DNA of 9,100 nucleotides from positions 1 through 9,100 of the forward strand of contig DQOE01000023.1 in assembly GCA_015658765.1 (NCBI GenBank), given 5' to 3'. A model generated the notes under the pieces. That model was not told the DNA's origin. It made no database searches and saw only the letters and a list, made by a program, of their open reading frames with translations. Each line of letters opens with the position of its first letter. Position 1 is the first letter of the stretch. Source of the DNA: Verrucomicrobiota bacterium (GTDB lineage Bacteria > Verrucomicrobiota > Verrucomicrobiia > Limisphaerales > UBA1096). The translations under genes were made by a program, and so were the position numbers. Positions 6,897 through 9,100 of this stretch are shown here, in pieces.

Positions 6897-6937
6897 GACA
6901 CAGATTTCAAACAATGAAAACAACAAAAATCTGCGTC
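6897..6937 (+). repeat. Inverted repeat placing a start codon in an A-rich loop
   Basis: GACACAGATTT (6897-6907) and AAATCTGCGTC (6927-6937) pair at 10 of 11 positions. The 19-nt loop is A-rich, nearly free of G and C, and contains the ATG at 6914. In mRNA this would display the start codon in an open loop. The arms look like the short CAGATTT/AAATCTGCG dispersed repeats that I recall from genomes of this group; that similarity is from memory. Confidence 0.5.
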
Positions 6938-8398
6938 CCTCTGCGCCTCTGCGCCCTCTGCATTTTTATCACAGCCGCACCGGCGCTTGACGCAGCCAAG
7001 CAGACCAACTTCCTGTTCTTCCTTGTGGACGATATGGGCTGGGCGGACATCGGTGCGAACGGCAGCACGTTTCACGAGACGCCAAACATCGACCGCTTGG
7101 CCAAGAGCGGTATGCGGTTCACGCAGGGGTACGCCGCCGGCTCCGTGTGCAGCCCAACACGCGCCAGTATCATGACCGGCCGCCATCCGGTTCGCATCGA
7201 TATCACCGACTGGATCCCCGGCCAAGCCAACCGCCCCGCCAACCCCCTGCTCCACCCCGAGGATCGCAGCCACCTTCCGCTCGAGGAAGTCACCATCGCC
7301 GAGGCGCTCAAAGAGCATGGCTACCAGACCTTTTTCGCCGGCAAATGGCACTTGGGCGACAAGGGACAATGGCCAACGGACCAGGGCTTCGACATCAACA
7401 TCGGCGGCCACCATCGCGGCTCGCCGCCCGGCGGCTATTACGGGCCGTGGAGCAATCCCGCGCTCAAGGCCAAGCGCAAAGGCGAGTATCTCACCGAACG
7501 GCTCACCGAGGAGTCCGTAAAATTTCTTGAAGACCGTGACGAGTCGAAACCATTTCTCCTGTACCTCTCCTACTACAACATTCACACCCCGATTCAGGCA
7601 TACAGGAAACACATAGACCATTATCAGACCAAGGCAGCCAAGGCGTTCGAGGGCAAAACACCTACCGAACCGGAGCACGATGGCACCAACCGCCTGCGGC
7701 AGGACAACCCGGCCCTGGCCTCGATGGTGGCCGCCGTGGACGACAGCGTCGGCGTGCTCTTGGCCAAGCTGACCGAACTCAAGCTCGACGAAAACACGGT
7801 CGTCATATTTTTCAGCGACAACGGAGGCCTCAGCACCCTCCAGCGCGGACGCTTCGGCCCCGGTTGCAACCTGCCGCTCCGGGCCGGCAAAGGCTGGCTG
7901 TACGAGGGCGGCGTGCGCGAACCGACGATCATCCGCGCCCCCGGCGTCACCCAGCCCGGCAGCGTGTCCCACAAGCCGATGGTGAGCATGGATTTCTTCC
8001 CGACCATGCTCGATCTGGCCGGCCTCCCGCTTCAGCCCAAGCGGCACATCGACGGCCAAAGCCTCATGCCTCAACTCAAAGGCAATGACTCCGGCATGCG
8101 AACCTTCTATTGGCACTACCCGCACTACCACGGCTCCGCATGGAAACCGGGCGCCTCCATCCGCGACGGTGACTGGAAACTCATCGAGTTTTACCACTAC
8201 AAAAACCACGAGTTGTACAACCTCGCCAACGACCCCGGCGAACGCCACAACTTGGCCAAGGCCAAGCCCGCCGAGGCCAAGCGCCTGCGGGCCAAGCTTG
8301 CCGCGTGGCAGAAACGCATGGGTGCCAAGATGCCCACACCCAATTCCGACTATGAGTCCAAGGCTAAGCGCCCTGTGCGTAAGCAAAAGACAAAATGA
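6914..8398 (+). CDS. Secreted sulfatase (Cys-type, family S1), second and distinct
   Basis: Another extracytoplasmic sulfate-ester hydrolase, clearly different in sequence from its neighbour. The ATG at 6914 gives a compact signal peptide ([20 protein letters not shown], cleavage near ALDA); the ATG at 6890, 9 nt after the previous stop, would add eight residues. Numbered from 6890: metal-site Asp pair in FLVDDMG (D47, D48); formylglycine sequon C87-S-P-T-R followed by ASIMTGR; GKWHLG (K152, H154); YYNIHTPI (H232); FSDNGG (D310, N311); and [10 protein letters not shown] (K334). The C-terminal subdomain has [10 protein letters not shown] and [11 protein letters not shown], usual for S1 sulfatases. 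The tail ends in a basic stretch ([12 protein letters not shown]). The pattern resembles N-acetylgalactosamine-6-sulfatase-like members, but the substrate cannot be read from sequence. Its TGA overlaps the ATG of the next gene. Confidence 0.92.
   Translation: MKTTKICVPLRLCALCIFITAAPALDAAKQTNFLFFLVDDMGWADIGANGSTFHETPNIDRLAKSGMRFTQGYAAGSVCSPTRASIMTGRHPVRIDITDWIPGQANRPANPLLHPEDRSHLPLEEVTIAEALKEHGYQTFFAGKWHLGDKGQWPTDQGFDINIGGHHRGSPPGGYYGPWSNPALKAKRKGEYLTERLTEESVKFLEDRDESKPFLLYLSYYNIHTPIQAYRKHIDHYQTKAAKAFEGKTPTEPEHDGTNRLRQDNPALASMVAAVDDSVGVLLAKLTELKLDENTVVIFFSDNGGLSTLQRGRFGPGCNLPLRAGKGWLYEGGVREPTIIRAPGVTQPGSVSHKPMVSMDFFPTMLDLAGLPLQPKRHIDGQSLMPQLKGNDSGMRTFYWHYPHYHGSAWKPGASIRDGDWKLIEFYHYKNHELYNLANDPGERHNLAKAKPAEAKRLRAKLAAWQKRMGAKMPTPNSDYESKAKRPVRKQKTK
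6930..6962 (+). repeat. Four irregular TCTGCG repeats inside the signal-peptide code
   Basis: TCTGCG occurs at 6930, 6940 and 6948 and TCTGCA at 6957, spaced 10, 8 and 9 nt. They encode the [11 protein letters not shown] part of the second sulfatase's signal peptide. The spacing is not a multiple of three, so protein repetition does not explain it. It joins the inverted repeat just upstream into one unit. Confidence 0.45.
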
Positions 8399-9100
8399 AT
8401 TACGGTTTGAAAGCCATCCGTCTCGCTTGGTTTTGGCTGCTGGCTTTTCCCTTGACGGCTTTGTCGGCGCAGCCGCTTGAATGGATTCGTCCGAGCGCCG
8501 GTGGAGACGGCTTCGTTCGCGGCGAACGCGCGGAGCCGTTCCGCGCCTGGGGATTCAATTACGATCACGACGAACCCGGGCGCCTGCTTGAGGACTACTG
8601 GGAGTCGGAATGGGACACCGTCGTAGCGGACTTTTCAGAGATGAAGGCGCTGGATGCCAATGTCGTCCGCATCCACCTGCAACTGGGCAGTTTCATGGAC
8701 ACCCCAGACCAGCCCAACGCCAAGGCACTCGCGCAACTCAAGCGGCTGATTCGCCTGGCGGAGGAGACCGGGCTGTATCTCAACCTCACCGGGCTGGGTT
8801 GCTACCACAAAAAGGAAGTCCCGGCGTGGTACCACAAACTGGGCGAAACCGACCGCTGGAAAACCCAGGCCCACTTCTGGGCAGCCATCGCCAAGGTGGG
8901 TGCCGACAGTCCGGCCATCTTTTGTTATGACCTGATGAACGAGCCGATTCTGCCCGGCAAGAAGAAAGAAACCGACTGGCTGGCGGGTGAGTTCGGCGGC
9001 AAACATTTCGTGCAGCGCATCGCCCTAGACTTGACCGGGCGCACGCGCCAGCAGGTGGCCAAAGCGTGGGTAGACAAACTGGTGGCGGCCATCCGCCGGC
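8395..9100 (+). CDS. Secreted GH5-like glycoside hydrolase (cellulase family fold), N-terminal part
   Basis: The first 235 residues of an exported glycoside hydrolase; the frame is open at the right edge. The start is set by the ATGA overlap with the preceding sulfatase stop. A Sec signal peptide covers residues 1-25 ([19 protein letters not shown], cleavage before QPL). The barrel begins with [12 protein letters not shown] (49-60), then VVRIHLQLG (90-98), [14 protein letters not shown] (122-135) and FCYDLMNEP (176-184). E183 in the NEP motif is the expected acid/base; the nucleophile Glu, normally on a later strand, lies outside the window. This pattern fits clan GH-A, most simply GH5, which cuts beta-linked glucans, mannans and related chains. 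With two sulfatases in the operon, a sulfated or mixed glycan is a reasonable substrate, but this is inference. Other GH-A families cannot be excluded from the fragment. Confidence 0.87.
   Translation, partial: MNYGLKAIRLAWFWLLAFPLTALSAQPLEWIRPSAGGDGFVRGERAEPFRAWGFNYDHDEPGRLLEDYWESEWDTVVADFSEMKALDANVVRIHLQLGSFMDTPDQPNAKALAQLKRLIRLAEETGLYLNLTGLGCYHKKEVPAWYHKLGETDRWKTQAHFWAAIAKVGADSPAIFCYDLMNEPILPGKKKETDWLAGEFGGKHFVQRIALDLTGRTRQQVAKAWVDKLVAAIRR

Noticed and set aside
6887..8386. A 499-residue open frame on the minus strand opposite the second sulfatase
   Set aside because: It is the antisense shadow of a gene with all sulfatase motifs; its translation is repetitive in His, Gly, Val and Arg and shows no family.
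1..9100. CRISPR array, tRNA, rRNA, insertion sequence or transposase
   Set aside because: No regularly spaced repeats, tRNA-like folds, rRNA stretches or transposase motifs were seen on reading both strands.

Overview
The window looks like a chromosome segment of a PVC-superphylum bacterium, most likely Verrucomicrobiota. The signs are a cytochrome protein built from the DUF1587/1595/1592/1588/1585 'planctomycete' domains, a DUF1552 protein next to it, and two secreted sulfatases beside a glycoside hydrolase, together with fairly GC-rich DNA and few Shine-Dalgarno sites. The phylum call is inference from gene content; no rRNA or other marker gene is present.

Layout. (1) Positions 1-272 hold the 5' part of a minus-strand gene for an unrecognised membrane protein. 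(2) Positions 273-550 hold no intact gene. They contain scattered peptide-like stretches in several frames (possibly a dead gene), a perfect 20-bp palindrome (396-415), a perfect TATAAT (482-487) and a small dyad just before the next gene. (3) Positions 551-4014 carry two translationally coupled plus-strand genes: a Sec-exported two-heme-motif cytochrome with the DUF1587-DUF1585 architecture, and a Tat-exported DUF1552 protein. (4) Positions 4011-5273 carry a minus-strand APC-family amino acid permease, whose stop codon interlocks with that of the DUF1552 gene. (5) A divergent control region of about 70 bp (5274-5344) separates the permease from the last operon. (6) Positions 5345-9100 carry two different Cys-type sulfatases and a GH5-like secreted glycoside hydrolase cut by the right edge. 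The genes are 33 nt apart (or 9 nt with the alternative start) and then overlap by ATGA.

How the genes may work together. The last operon reads as an extracytoplasmic module that removes sulfate esters from a glycan and cuts its backbone. The cytochrome/DUF1552 pair is a common but functionally undescribed export pair of this bacterial group; here it sits about 1.3 kb from the polysaccharide operon. No SusC/SusD, TonB receptor, regulator, formylglycine-generating enzyme, tRNA, rRNA, CRISPR or transposase is seen. The least explained items are the cytochrome/DUF1552 pair, the hairpin plus TCTGCG repeat at the start of the second sulfatase gene, and the palindrome in the gene-free stretch.
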